From: RGIG7332 sp045580305
Lineage (GTDB): Bacteria > Bacillota > Clostridia > Oscillospirales > JAAYXM01
Assembly: GCA_045580305.1 (NCBI GenBank)
Contig: JAZNNQ010000002.1
Coordinates: forward strand, 42,802-106,801
Reading direction: 5' to 3'
Length of the DNA: 64,000 nt
The notes beneath the pieces were generated by a model that searched no databases, had not been told where the DNA came from, and worked only from the letters and a program-made list of their open reading frames with translations. Below, piece after piece: positions 1 through 8,363 of this stretch. A program made the translations under genes and the position numbers. Positions within the stretch are counted from its first letter, which is position 1. Each line of letters opens with the position of its first letter.

Positions 1-792
1 GGCGCCCTTTGACTGATAGGGGATGGTGCACTGGTGATTACCGAAAGCGGATTTATAACCTTCGGGCACATCCAGTTTAAAACTGTCGCCCTTTAATGTG
101 CGACCGACGACCGAGCGCTGGTTTGAATGATGGGGATCCAAGGTTACCTTGACCGTGCGGCACTGATTTGCCGGCGCGGTAAGGCGTGAATATAAATTCG
201 CCGCCATATCCGGGCGGGGCAGGTCATACTCAACGGTAATGTCCGCGAAAAGTTCACCGTCCAGATAAATCTGCTGTGCCGCAAACTCGTGACTTTCTTT
301 ATTTACCACATAAACCACCTCGAACTTGCCCTCGGTGATACCGTACTCCTCATAGAGAAGCTTTGTATAGGCATCAGTGGGGCGTGTCCTGACGGTGAGA
401 AGCTCATTTTCCTCGTTCTTTTCAAGTACGGTTGAAACCTTCGCACTCTCAGCAACGAGGGGTGCGGTAAAACGCTCCTTTAACATATGGAAGCTGTAGT
501 CCTCGCGCAGATAAAGCTCGGTATAAAACTTGCCGTCAGAGTAGGAATAACAGCCGCTGGAAAGGTATACGGTCTGCTTCTCATCATTGTAGAAGTAGGC
601 AAAATTAGGCTGATAAAAACGACTAAAGCTGCTACCGTCCGCCATGGTGGTGGTCAGGGTAAAGGAAGTGTGGTTTTTGAAGACGGAGGCAAGTGTGTTG
701 GCATTGTATAATTGCTTCATATTGTCCCTGCCGCAGCCTGCAAGACAGGTAAGGCAGAGAATAAGTGCTAAAACCAAAGATATCTTTCGCAT
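1..792 (-). CDS. Lipoprotein, C-terminus cut by window edge
   Basis: The reading frame opens at an ATG at 792 and stays open to base 1, so the C-terminus lies outside the window. The N-terminus is a lipoprotein signal: Arg-Lys, a hydrophobic stretch, then the lipobox LAGC with Cys20 as the predicted lipidated residue. The mature part shows alternating polar and aromatic strands and ends near a sequence reading LKGDSFKLDVPEGYKS, which suggests a beta-rich surface protein such as the LolA/DUF-type outer-surface lipoproteins of Firmicutes. This is inference only. The start codon is one base after the stop of the Cys-rich gene at 794-1015, and GGAGGGAAG at that gene's end supplies the ribosome site, so the two are co-transcribed. 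I do not recognise a specific family. Confidence 0.75.
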   Translation of the reverse strand, partial: MRKISLVLALILCLTCLAGCGRDNMKQLYNANTLASVFKNHTSFTLTTTMADGSSFSRFYQPNFAYFYNDEKQTVYLSSGCYSYSDGKFYTELYLREDYSFHMLKERFTAPLVAESAKVSTVLEKNEENELLTVRTRPTDAYTKLLYEEYGITEGKFEVVYVVNKESHEFAAQQIYLDGELFADITVEYDLPRPDMAANLYSRLTAPANQCRTVKVTLDPHHSNQRSVVGRTLKGDSFKLDVPEGYKSAFGNHQCTIPYQSKGA

Positions 793-793
793 A

Positions 794-1015
794 TTATCTT
801 CCCTCCGGATCAATAGAAAAATCGCTCACATCAAAGCCCAGTTCAATGTCGTCATCCGATGGGGGAGTGCGACTGAAGGGGTTGTATTCATAATGGCGGC
901 ACTTGAAGTTCTTGGCAACAACGCCGTGACGCTTGCATACCACCATATCGTCATTTACCGGATTACCCTCGGCACAGTATGCACAGCAGGGTTGTATGTC
1001 CTTGTTAAAAAGCAT
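794..1015 (-). CDS. Small Cys-rich protein, probable zinc-binding
   Basis: This 73-residue protein has cysteines at 10, 11, 14, 27 and 39 with nearby histidines (His30, His41), a spacing that could hold a zinc ion. The second half contains KCRHYEYNPFSRTPP and an acidic tail. I have the impression that similar short proteins of unknown function are common in Clostridia, but no function is known to me. A GAGGTG ribosome site lies 7 bases before the ATG. It sits between the YlbJ-like gene (28-base gap upstream) and the lipoprotein gene (1-base gap downstream), making a three-gene minus-strand operon. The tight coupling and conserved-looking Cys pattern support a real gene rather than a chance frame. 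Confidence 0.75.
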   Translation of the reverse strand: MLFNKDIQPCCAYCAEGNPVNDDMVVCKRHGVVAKNFKCRHYEYNPFSRTPPSDDDIELGFDVSDFSIDPEGR

Positions 1016-1043
1016 AAGTTTTCACCTCGGTATACAGTATATA

Positions 1044-1904
1044 TCATAAGATGAAAAATGTCAAAAAAAGAACAAAAACCGCCGCAAGTGCGCCGTGGAG
1101 AAGCTTGCCGATAAAATGCCGTTTTGGACTGAGTCCCGCATCAAAGCAGAGGGACGCCACCTGCGCCTGAACACACAAGCCGCCAAAGCTTGTGAAAAAT
1201 GCGGCGCACACCACACCGAAGGTGTCTCTCGGCAGGGAAAACACACCGCGAGACATCTCAATAACACCGATTAAAAAGTTGCTGATCGGTAAAAAATATC
1301 CCAAAACAGCCAATAATACACTAAAAAATATCACAAAAGCACAGATGTTAAGACAACTGAACAGCCCGCGCTGCACACCGTCGGTGAAGGAAGCGGAAAA
1401 GGGCAGTGAGGGCGCGGGCTTGACTACTGTTTTAGGTGAAAAAATACGGATAACAAGAGCGGAGAGTATGTGAGCAGCCCAGACGATAAGGGCGATTTTT
1501 ATACTGCCGAATGCACCGCCAACCGCCCCAAAAATAAAACCCGCACCGCAAAGGGAGCAGTAGGGCAGAGCACCTTCGGCGGCCTGCTTTGAAATAAGTC
1601 CTTCCCTGTACATATCGCAGATAATACTCGCACCCAAAGGATATCCGCCAACCGCTCCCAAAATCATCGGCGATGTTGGGACAAGCCCCGCCTTTATGAT
1701 GAAATTTGACAGCACGAAAAAGGGGAAAAGTGACGGTATAAGCGACCTTCCGCAAAGTGCGACGGCAGAGGACACCGCCTCGGCAACCACTTGGGGCAGC
1801 AGTAAAAACACCGCCGCAACAAGCAGACAAAAACAAAGAAAAACAGCCTTTTTCAAAACATCACCCCAACTAAGTGTATTGCCGCGCTTCGCACAAAATG
1901 CCAA
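1044..1904 (-). CDS. YlbJ-like sporulation integral membrane protein
   Basis: This hydrophobic protein of up to 286 residues has about eight membrane segments and two similar Gly-rich loops, GAVGGYPLGASI and GAVGGAFGSIKIA, as in the YlbJ/SpmA/SpmB group with nucleoside-recognition (GATE) domains. YlbJ is a sporulation-stage membrane protein in Bacillus; its transported substrate is not known. The conserved SLIPSLFPFFVLSNFI segment near residue 55 is typical of YlbJ. The start is uncertain. The longest frame opens with TTG at 1904 without a ribosome site, while a TTG at 1856 follows GGGGTGAT and would begin MKKAVFLCF directly before the first membrane segment; I favour the latter. It leads the operon with the Cys-rich and lipoprotein genes. 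Confidence 0.75.
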   Translation of the reverse strand: MAFCAKRGNTLSWGDVLKKAVFLCFCLLVAAVFLLLPQVVAEAVSSAVALCGRSLIPSLFPFFVLSNFIIKAGLVPTSPMILGAVGGYPLGASIICDMYREGLISKQAAEGALPYCSLCGAGFIFGAVGGAFGSIKIALIVWAAHILSALVIRIFSPKTVVKPAPSLPFSASFTDGVQRGLFSCLNICAFVIFFSVLLAVLGYFLPISNFLIGVIEMSRGVFSLPRDTFGVVCAAFFTSFGGLCVQAQVASLCFDAGLSPKRHFIGKLLHGALAAVFVLFLTFFIL

Positions 1905-1951
1905 GTGAACATAAATAATATTATGTAAACTAAAAATACAGGTGTACTATG

Positions 1952-1980
1952 TTGAAAATGGTATCCGAATGTGGTAAACT
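1952..1980 (+). promoter_or_regulatory. Possible sigma-A promoter for MATE gene
   Basis: TTGAAA at 1952-1957 and TAAACT at 1975-1980 are separated by 17 bases. They sit about 150 bases before the MATE transporter start. The -10 box departs from consensus, so this is tentative. Confidence 0.4.
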
Positions 1981-2003
1981 TTTATATGCGAGTGACAAAA
2001 AGC

Positions 2004-2027
2004 ATTCCCCCCCGAGGGGAAGGTGGA
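2004..2027 (+). repeat. Partial intergenic hairpin repeat
   Basis: This is a short C-run/G-run hairpin (TTCCCC ... GGGGAA) followed by GGTGGA. It matches the first half of the CCTTCCCC-type repeats at 18622, 22191, 33499 and 60382. It lies in the leader of the MATE gene. Confidence 0.5.
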
Positions 2028-2129
2028 TTGTAGGGCACAGCCTTTAGGATGTGTCGTAAAATATACAATACGGCAAGCCGTACGATAATTTAAGCGGAGA
2101 AAACAGCAATTTTACAAGGAGCAAAAGCA

Positions 2130-3509
2130 ATGAAACGACTTATCGGGTCGAAAGACCTTTACAAAAAAATAATAAAGCTTGCCATTCCCATAATGGTACA
2201 GAATCTTATAACCAACTTTGTCGCGCTTATCGACAATATTATGATCGGCGCGGTCGGTACAGAGCAGATGTCGGGTGTCGCGATAGTTAATCAGATATTC
2301 TTCGTGTTCAACCTTGCGGTGTTCGGCGCGGTGAGTGGCGCGGGCATCTTCTGTGCACAGTTTTTCGGCAAAGGCGATTATAATGGCGTGCGGCATACCC
2401 TGCGGTTTAAAATTATATCCGCAATTGCCATAACCGCCGTGGGTATGGGTGTTTTCCTGCTTTTGGGTGATAATCTTATCACCTCATTCCTCCACGACGC
2501 GGACAAGGGCATTGACCTCGCCCTTACCTTTGACAGTGCCAAAACCTATATGCTCATAATGCTTGTGGGAAATGTGGCATTTGCCTTGGAGAGCGCCTAT
2601 TCCTCCACACTTCGCGAAGGCGGTAACACAACCGTTCCAATGGCTGCAGGTATTGCGGCAATTATCACCAACACCTGTTTAAACTGGCTTTTAATCTTCG
2701 GTATCGGCCCGTTCCCCGAACTTGGCGTTGCGGGTGCGGCTATCGCCACGGTCATATCGCGCTTTGTGCAGGTGAGCATCGTCATCTTCTGGACACATAA
2801 AAACCGTAACCGTCTTGTATACCCCAAAGGTCTGTATCGCGGTTTCAAAATACCTCTTGCTCTGGCAAAGCGTATTACCGTAAAAGGCTTCTTACCGCTG
2901 GTGCTCAATGAAACTCTTTGGGCGGCGGGTATGGCAATGCTGACCCAGTGCTACTCGCTAAGGGGTATCGATGTGGTGGCAGGCCTTAATATCTCCACCA
3001 CCGTGTCAAACCTTTTTAATGTAATGTTTATCGCAATCGGCTCGGGCGTGTCAATAATCCAGGGCCAGTTTTTGGGCGCAGGCAAATTCTATGAGGCAAA
3101 GGACTCCGCCCCCAAGCTCATCGCCTTTTCCACCGTTATATGCATTTTTGTGGGTGCCGTAATGGCAAGCCTTTCATCGGTTTTCCCAATGGTGTACAAC
3201 ACCAGCGAACACATCAAGTCACTGGCTACCAATTTCATCCTGCTCTCGGCACTTTTTATGCCGATACACGGTATGTGCCACTCCACATATTTCACCATCC
3301 GCGCGGGTGGCAAGACCGGCATAACCTTCCTTTTCGACTCGGGTTATACCTGGCTTGTGGCGGTACCTCTGGCGTATTGCCTGGCGCATTTTACCGATCT
3401 TGGCATCTTCACGGTGTATTTTTTAGTCCAGGGCGCTGAGATGGCAAAATGTATTATCGGCGGCGTGCTGGTATCAAAGAATGTGTGGCTGTCAAACATA
3501 GTTAAATAA
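2130..3509 (+). CDS. MATE family multidrug/sodium antiporter
   Basis: This 459-residue protein has about 12 hydrophobic segments arranged as two similar halves, the MATE fold. Features include an N-terminal amphipathic start, LAIPIMVQNLITNFVALIDN (a conserved MATE helix 1 pattern), and GVAGAAIATVISRF in the first half. MATE proteins sit in the inner membrane and export cationic drugs or metabolites using sodium or proton gradients; the substrate here cannot be read. An ACAAGGAGCAAAAGCA ribosome site precedes the ATG. It is a single-gene unit with its own leader and a terminator hairpin just after the stop. Length is normal for the family. Confidence 0.92.
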   Translation: MKRLIGSKDLYKKIIKLAIPIMVQNLITNFVALIDNIMIGAVGTEQMSGVAIVNQIFFVFNLAVFGAVSGAGIFCAQFFGKGDYNGVRHTLRFKIISAIAITAVGMGVFLLLGDNLITSFLHDADKGIDLALTFDSAKTYMLIMLVGNVAFALESAYSSTLREGGNTTVPMAAGIAAIITNTCLNWLLIFGIGPFPELGVAGAAIATVISRFVQVSIVIFWTHKNRNRLVYPKGLYRGFKIPLALAKRITVKGFLPLVLNETLWAAGMAMLTQCYSLRGIDVVAGLNISTTVSNLFNVMFIAIGSGVSIIQGQFLGAGKFYEAKDSAPKLIAFSTVICIFVGAVMASLSSVFPMVYNTSEHIKSLATNFILLSALFMPIHGMCHSTYFTIRAGGKTGITFLFDSGYTWLVAVPLAYCLAHFTDLGIFTVYFLVQGAEMAKCIIGGVLVSKNVWLSNIVK

Positions 3510-3512
3510 TAA

Positions 3513-3578
3513 AAACGGCAATGAACGGCGATTTATCCCTATGACCAACCGCCGAATCCATTGTCGTTTTCTTCTTAT
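3513..3578 (+). terminator. Hairpin terminator after MATE gene
   Basis: Outer arms AACGGCAATG and CATTGTCGTT with inner GGCG/CGCC pairing are followed by TTTTCTTCTT. It separates the MATE gene from the rlmB promoter. Confidence 0.55.
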
Positions 3579-3587
3579 ATTTATGTC

Positions 3588-3616
3588 TTGCTTATGGCGT
3601 GAAACTATGTTATACT
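3588..3616 (+). promoter_or_regulatory. Sigma-A promoter for rlmB operon
   Basis: TTGCTT (3588-3593) and TATACT (3611-3616) are spaced by 17 bases, about 40 bases upstream of the rlmB ATG. It likely drives rlmB, the pseudo-ATPase, era and recO. Confidence 0.6.
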
Positions 3617-3656
3617 TATACCAAGTATATATTTATGTTAAAATGAGGCGTTTTAT

Positions 3657-4424
3657 ATGAAAAAAGAATTTGAAAATAAAACTATTGATGGTCTTATCGA
3701 GGGCAGAAATGCGGTGCACGAGGCACTGCGCGCCCACCGTGTTATAAATAAGGTTTTTTACGCTAAAGGTGACGGTGACAGAATGCTTTCGCACCTTGCA
3801 CATCAAGCAAAGGAAGCGGGTGCGGTGGTCGTTGCCTGCGACAGAAGAAAGCTTGACTCAATGAGCGAGACCGGTGCACATCAGGGCATCATCGCCTTTG
3901 CCGCCGCTCACGATTATGCAAGTGTTGAGGACATTCTTGAAAACGCCGCCGCTTCGGGCAGAGCACCTCTTGTGGTGGTATGTGACGAGATAAGCGATCC
4001 CCACAATTTAGGCGCTATAATCCGCTCGGCGGAGGCTGCAGGCGCCCACGGCGTAATCATTCCCAAAAGAAGATCGGCCGCACTCACCGCGGTGGTTGAG
4101 AAGGCATCCGCCGGCGCAACCTCATACCTGCCGGTGGCCCGCGTTCCCAATATCGCCGCTTGCCTTGACAATCTCAAAAAGCGGGGCCTGTGGGTATTTG
4201 GCACTGCACTGCAGGAAAACAGCATCTCACTTTATGAGGCTGACCTTAAGGGCGCTGTGGCGATTGTTATCGGTTCCGAGGGCGAGGGGATGAGCCGCCT
4301 CACCCGTGAAAAGTGTGACTTTACGGTAAAAATCCCGATGATAGGTAAAATAGAGTCGCTTAACGCCTCCTGCGCCGCGGCAGTGGTGCTGTACGAGGCT
4401 GTGCGACAGAGGATAGGGGGTTAA
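3657..4424 (+). CDS. rlmB: 23S rRNA (guanosine-2'-O-)-methyltransferase RlmB, TrmH family
   Basis: This 255-residue SPOUT-superfamily enzyme transfers a methyl group from S-adenosylmethionine to a ribose 2'-OH, by family analogy G2251 of 23S rRNA. The N-terminal substrate-binding domain (about residues 8-85) begins IDGLIEGRNAVHEAL. The catalytic trefoil-knot domain carries motif 1 (DPHNLGAIIRSAEAAG), motif 2 (IVIGSEGEGMSRL) and motif 3 (IESLNASCAAAVVLYE). Length is as expected. Only three bases separate its stop from the next gene. A different TrmH-family target (for example tRNA) cannot be excluded, but the N-terminal GRNAV-type domain favours RlmB. Confidence 0.93.
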   Translation: MKKEFENKTIDGLIEGRNAVHEALRAHRVINKVFYAKGDGDRMLSHLAHQAKEAGAVVVACDRRKLDSMSETGAHQGIIAFAAAHDYASVEDILENAAASGRAPLVVVCDEISDPHNLGAIIRSAEAAGAHGVIIPKRRSAALTAVVEKASAGATSYLPVARVPNIAACLDNLKKRGLWVFGTALQENSISLYEADLKGAVAIVIGSEGEGMSRLTREKCDFTVKIPMIGKIESLNASCAAAVVLYEAVRQRIGG

Positions 4425-4427
4425 AAT

Positions 4428-6551
4428 ATGTCAGATTATGAATGGGGCGACGAGAACTTGGATGAGTTTTCCCTTGAAGATATACTGGCGGAATTCCGCG
4501 AGGACAAGCCGAAGTTCGAGCCGAAGATCGATGATATTTTAGAGGAGTTTCGCGAGGAAAAGGCAAAGCCTGCTGTACAACCGGAAGAGGCTGATGAGCA
4601 GGATAAACCGATTATCGATCAGGGTCTTTTTGACGAGATAAAGGCTGAAAATGCAAAACCCAAGACAATGAAGAAGCAGGCGAAGCAGAAAAAAGGCTTC
4701 TCCTCAACCTTTGATATTTTCCGCAAAAAGGACAAAACTCCCGAGAAAATGCCCACAAAGACAAATGCTCCTCACGCGGTACTTGCTGAGCGCCCGCCAA
4801 AGGTCAAAAAGGACAAGGAAAAACTGTCCAATACCATTGACTTAAATAAACTTTTTGAAAAGGGTGAGGAGTACGATCGTGCCGTGGAAACAAAGCACGA
4901 AAACTACGAGAAGCCGTCAGACTATGTGCGCCACAACGCCCTCCGCGTTCGCTCGGGCGTATTCCTTGTTATCTTAAGCTTTATCGTAATGCTGCCCGCA
5001 ATTTACTTAAATTTCGGCGCATCCATGGGCCTTCCCATTCCCGAGGCTATCTCCTGGGACGCACACCCCTTCAGGTACTTAATTGCGCTCAGCGGTCTGC
5101 TGTTGGCGTCTGTCCTTATAAATGTCAAAATCTTCTGGCGCGGTTTAAAGGGCATCTTTACATTAAGTGCCAATATGTACTCAATGATAACCGTGTCGGC
5201 GGTGGCATCCCTTGCCCACGCGGGCTTTATGATGCTGAATCGCGACTGCCGTCAGAGCCTGCCTTATTGCGGCATCTGCGTGGTGCTTCTCTTCTTTTCA
5301 TCCCTGGGTCATTATTTCAGGGAGAGTGCGCGCCTTCGTGCCTGCAAGGCGGCTTGCGCCTCAAAGACACCCAGCGGTATCTTTATTTCCGAGCGCGACG
5401 GGCAAATTAATCTTATCAAGCACCCGGTTACCGAGACCGAGCCCTTTACAAAATATGTGTGTATGCCCGACGGCGCAGAGCGTTTCTGGACATATCTTGC
5501 GCCAATTCTGCTTATATTAAGCTTAGTGCTGGCGTTTATCGCATCTGTGGGTCGCGGTCAGGCGCAGAACTTCTTCTGGGCATACGCGGCGATAACCTCG
5601 GTGGCATCGCCATTCTTTATCCTGCTGTCCTACGGCTTGCCCTTCTCCAAGATAACAAAAAAACTCAGCGTAATGGGCGCCGCGCTGGGCGGCTGGTACG
5701 CGGCATTTTCGCTATCTGGCAAGCGCAATCTCATTATGCGCGACAGCGACCTTTTCCCCAAGGGCACCATCAGCTCCCACGGTATGAAGGTGTTTAACGA
5801 CTTCTCCTACGACACTATCGTGTCCTATGCGACCAGTATGCTCTCCGCCGCAAAAAGCGGTCTTTATCCGCTGTTCTCCGAGATACTCAAGAGCCAGTAC
5901 GGCAAGTGCGAGCCGGTCCATCAGCTTATGCACCACGAGGCCGGCGGTATGCAGGGCGAGATAAACGGCGACAATGTGCTTCTCGGCACAGAGAGCTTCG
6001 TTCTCCGTATGAGCGTGCAGCTTTTGGAGCGCAGTTCGGCTAAAAACACATTGTATCTTGTAATAAACGGCCGACTTGCCGCTGCATTCAATCTCAAGTA
6101 CCGCCTCAGCGAGGATGTAAAGGCGGGCCTTGATAACTGTGTACAGGGCAGGGTAAATCCGGTGCTTGCATCGGTTGACTGTAACCTTACACCGGTTATG
6201 ATCGAGGATGAAATGGGTCTTAAATCGGGTACTATCGACTATCCCAATATTGAGGAGCGCCTTGACCTTTCCGGTGAGGAGCAGTATCTGGAATACGACC
6301 CCTCCGCATTTATCACCCGCGCGGGTCTTACACCCTTTGCGGCGGCGGTAAATTCCGCACGACGCCTGCGCAAGGTGACCATCCGCAACACCGTGCTCGC
6401 CACCGTGTGTGCGGGTCTGGGTGTGGCGTTTATGTTCTACATCACATTTGTACAGTCTTTTGAGTCGGGCGCGCCCTATAATGTGTTTATCTATATGCTG
6501 CTTTGGACGCTTTCCGTATATATTTTATCATCGAGAGGTAATGTAAATTGA
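4428..6551 (+). CDS. P-type-ATPase-like membrane pseudoenzyme
   Basis: This 707-residue protein has a charged, disordered N-terminus (1-170) holding two copies of a DDILEEFREEK-like motif, and then a membrane portion that follows a P1B-type ATPase plan. It has helix pairs at about 176-196 and 214-240, a helix with NMYSMITVSAVASLAHAG (249-266), then YFRESARLRACKAA (296-309), like the LEARAKGRA helix of metal pumps. Next come a helix pair at 353-372 and 382-402, a nucleotide-domain-like GGMQGEINGDNVLLG (506-520) and a final helix pair (655-700). The catalytic signatures are missing: RDSDLFPKGTIS (438-449) stands where DKTGTLT should be, ASP replaces the CPC metal motif, and no TGD or GDGxND is visible. 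It overlaps the era start. The function is unknown; it looks like a degenerate, non-pumping relative. Confidence 0.75.
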   Translation: MSDYEWGDENLDEFSLEDILAEFREDKPKFEPKIDDILEEFREEKAKPAVQPEEADEQDKPIIDQGLFDEIKAENAKPKTMKKQAKQKKGFSSTFDIFRKKDKTPEKMPTKTNAPHAVLAERPPKVKKDKEKLSNTIDLNKLFEKGEEYDRAVETKHENYEKPSDYVRHNALRVRSGVFLVILSFIVMLPAIYLNFGASMGLPIPEAISWDAHPFRYLIALSGLLLASVLINVKIFWRGLKGIFTLSANMYSMITVSAVASLAHAGFMMLNRDCRQSLPYCGICVVLLFFSSLGHYFRESARLRACKAACASKTPSGIFISERDGQINLIKHPVTETEPFTKYVCMPDGAERFWTYLAPILLILSLVLAFIASVGRGQAQNFFWAYAAITSVASPFFILLSYGLPFSKITKKLSVMGAALGGWYAAFSLSGKRNLIMRDSDLFPKGTISSHGMKVFNDFSYDTIVSYATSMLSAAKSGLYPLFSEILKSQYGKCEPVHQLMHHEAGGMQGEINGDNVLLGTESFVLRMSVQLLERSSAKNTLYLVINGRLAAAFNLKYRLSEDVKAGLDNCVQGRVNPVLASVDCNLTPVMIEDEMGLKSGTIDYPNIEERLDLSGEEQYLEYDPSAFITRAGLTPFAAAVNSARRLRKVTIRNTVLATVCAGLGVAFMFYITFVQSFESGAPYNVFIYMLLWTLSVYILSSRGNVN

Positions 6552-7432
6552 TTAAAAGATCCGGTATGGTATCAATCGTAGGTCGCCCCAATGTGGGTAA
6601 ATCCACGCTGATAAACGCCCTTGCGGGGGAGAAGATCGCGATTGTAAGTGACAAACCACAAACCACCCGTAACCGTATTATGGGTGTTATAACAAAAGGT
6701 GAGTGTCAGGTGGTCTTTATGGACACACCGGGCATCCACAAGCCGAAAACCAAGCTGGGCGAGTATATGGTAAAGGTAGTACGCGACTCGGTTTGCTATG
6801 TTGACGCCATCCTTATGCTGGTGCATCCGGTTGCCGAGATCGGCAAGGCTGAGGAGGCACTTATCGAGAGCATTGCGGCGTCCAACCTTCCCGCGATACT
6901 CGTTATAAATAAGATCGACACGGTGGAGCCGGAAAAACTCTTCCCGGTAATCGCAATGTATAAAGAGCGCTTCGATTTCGAGGCGATCATCCCGATCTCA
7001 GCGCTGCAAGGCGACGGGGTTAAACTTGTGCTGGATGAGGTGGAAAAGTTCATTCCCGAGGGTCCTGCGCTGTTCCCCGAGGATATGACCACCGATCAGC
7101 CGGAAAAGGCAATGATTGCGGAGATAATCCGCGAAAAACTGCTTAATTCTCTAAGCCGTGAGGTGCCACACGGCACCGCGGTGGAGATAACCAAATTCAC
7201 AGAGCGGGAGAATGAAATTATCGATGTCTGCGCCACCATCTATTGCGAGAAGGCGAGCCACAAGGGCATCATCATCGGAAAAAAGGGCGCGATGCTTAAA
7301 AAGATAAGCAGCGAGTCACGAGAAGAGATAGAGCGCTTTATGGGCACCAAGGTCTACCTTGAAACCTGGGTCAAGGTCAAGGAAAACTGGCGCGAGAGCG
7401 ACTTTTTACTGAGGAACTTCGGCTATGAATAA
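6548..7432 (+). CDS. era: GTPase Era, 30S ribosome assembly
   Basis: This 294-residue Ras-like GTPase binds 16S rRNA near its 3' end during 30S maturation. G1 is GRPNVGKS (about residues 12-19), G3 is DTPG, and G4 is NKID. The C-terminal KH RNA-binding domain contains IIIGKKGAMLKKI. The start is TTG at 6548, sharing bases with the TGA of the preceding gene (TTGA) and preceded by GAGAGGTAATG as ribosome site. The in-frame ATG at codon 7 would remove the first beta strand and is less likely. Its end overlaps recO by 8 bases, so translation of the two is coupled. Confidence 0.97.
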   Translation: MIKRSGMVSIVGRPNVGKSTLINALAGEKIAIVSDKPQTTRNRIMGVITKGECQVVFMDTPGIHKPKTKLGEYMVKVVRDSVCYVDAILMLVHPVAEIGKAEEALIESIAASNLPAILVINKIDTVEPEKLFPVIAMYKERFDFEAIIPISALQGDGVKLVLDEVEKFIPEGPALFPEDMTTDQPEKAMIAEIIREKLLNSLSREVPHGTAVEITKFTERENEIIDVCATIYCEKASHKGIIIGKKGAMLKKISSESREEIERFMGTKVYLETWVKVKENWRESDFLLRNFGYE

Positions 7433-8165
7433 AACCCATCGGGTGGAGCGGGGCATAGTACTCCGTGCCACAGCCTATAAGGACGCGGATGTTATGCTCA
7501 CCCTGCTTACCGAATGTAGCGGCAAGCTCTCGGTTATGGCGCGGGGTGCACGCCGAAAGGGCAGTAGACTTGGCGCCGCAATAGAGCCGCTTGCTTATTC
7601 CGAGTTTACACTTTACAGTAACGGCAACAGCTTCACATTAAATGAGGCAGAGCCGATAGAACTGTTTTACAGTCTGCGCTCGGATCTGGACGCGCTCACC
7701 CTGGGTAACTATTTTGCCGAGGTGGCGGACAGAGCGGCAGATGCGGAGTTTGCAGACCCTCATCTTCTGCGGCTGGTACTCAATTCCCTTTACGCGTTAA
7801 GTAAAAAATTAGCGCCAATTGAACTTATAAAAGCCGCATTTGAACTTAAAATCGCCTGCCTTGCAGGTTATCAGCCAAGCCTTTTTATCTGCGCCAACTG
7901 CGACACACCCGTTGCCGAGGGTCGCTTTAGCGTAACCAACTCCGCCATTTACTGTAACTGCTGTCCTCAGCCGGGCGTCTTTTTGGACAGTGGTGTGCTC
8001 GCCGCAATGCGCTATATAATCGGCGCGGATGTAAAGCGGCTATTCTCCTTTAAATTGAGTGATAGCGGGGTCAGGATTATGGGTGAGCTTTGTGAGGCGT
8101 ACCTTAAGCACCACTTCGATTGTGAATTTAAAAGCCTGAATTTATATAATACGATTAAAGTATAA
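7425..8165 (+). CDS. recO: DNA repair protein RecO
   Basis: RecO anneals single-stranded DNA and, with RecR, loads RecA onto SSB-coated gaps. The 246-residue protein has an N-terminal OB fold (residues 1-80, with GIVLRATAYKDADVMLTLLT) and an alpha-helical C-terminal part with a four-cysteine zinc site (CANCD near residue 158 and YCNCC near 181). Era-recO adjacency is a widespread Firmicutes arrangement. The ATG lies inside the last codons of era. Length and motifs are typical. Confidence 0.93.
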   Translation: MNKTHRVERGIVLRATAYKDADVMLTLLTECSGKLSVMARGARRKGSRLGAAIEPLAYSEFTLYSNGNSFTLNEAEPIELFYSLRSDLDALTLGNYFAEVADRAADAEFADPHLLRLVLNSLYALSKKLAPIELIKAAFELKIACLAGYQPSLFICANCDTPVAEGRFSVTNSAIYCNCCPQPGVFLDSGVLAAMRYIIGADVKRLFSFKLSDSGVRIMGELCEAYLKHHFDCEFKSLNLYNTIKV

Positions 8166-8167
8166 AA

Positions 8168-8285
8168 GCCTCCCTCTGATGAGGGAGGTGCCGAGGCACG
8201 AGGCGGAGGGAGAGATGCTCCCAATTTACTTTATCTCTCCCTCAGTCAAACCTTCGGTTTGCCAGCTCCCTCGTCAGAGGGAGCC
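8168..8285. repeat. Two inverted copies of TCTCTCCCTC-type hairpin repeat
   Basis: Unit 1 (8168-8215, minus orientation) and unit 2 (8234-8285, plus orientation) share outer arms reading TCTCTCCCTC at one end and CTCCCTC..CAGAGGGAG at the other. The middle of each is a different hairpin: GTGCC/GGCAC in unit 1 and AAACC/GGTTT in unit 2. Related units flank the DUF559 gene at 16642-16756 and 17107-17162. They fill the recO-mutS2 gap together with the REP pair that follows. Confidence 0.75.
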
Positions 8286-8286
8286 C

Positions 8287-8343
8287 GTAGGGGTCGGCCT
8301 CCCGGGCGACCCGTATTCCGGAAGGGATAAATCCCTTCCCTAC
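8287..8343. repeat. Inverted pair of GTAG-headed REP hairpins (BIME-like)
   Basis: The plus-strand copy (8287-8313, 27 bases) begins GTAGGGGTCG, forms a GGGTCG/CGACCC stem and ends CCCG. The opposite-strand copy (8319-8343, 25 bases) begins GTAGGGAAGGGA, has an AAGGGA/TCCCTT stem and ends CCG. A conserved GTAG followed by a hairpin is the known recognition format of REP elements acted on by RAYT transposases. The same GTAGGGG...CCCG format, 27 bases long, occurs twice inside the RAYT gene at 63303-63782. Confidence 0.7.
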
Positions 8344-8363
8344 GCTTGTAAAGGATAGAGAAA

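Noticed and set aside
644..1054. 136-codon plus-strand frame at the left edge
   Set aside because: It lies antisense to the lipoprotein and Cys-rich genes, which have lipobox, ribosome sites and coupled stop-start junctions.
2030..2056. GTAGGGCACAG... as another REP near the MATE gene
   Set aside because: The potential stem (GGCACA/TGTGTC) needs a wobble pair and the CCCG-type end is missing; too weak to call.
8168..8343. CRISPR array
   Set aside because: The units are inverted, unequally spaced and palindromic; there are no direct repeats with regular spacers and no cas genes in the window.
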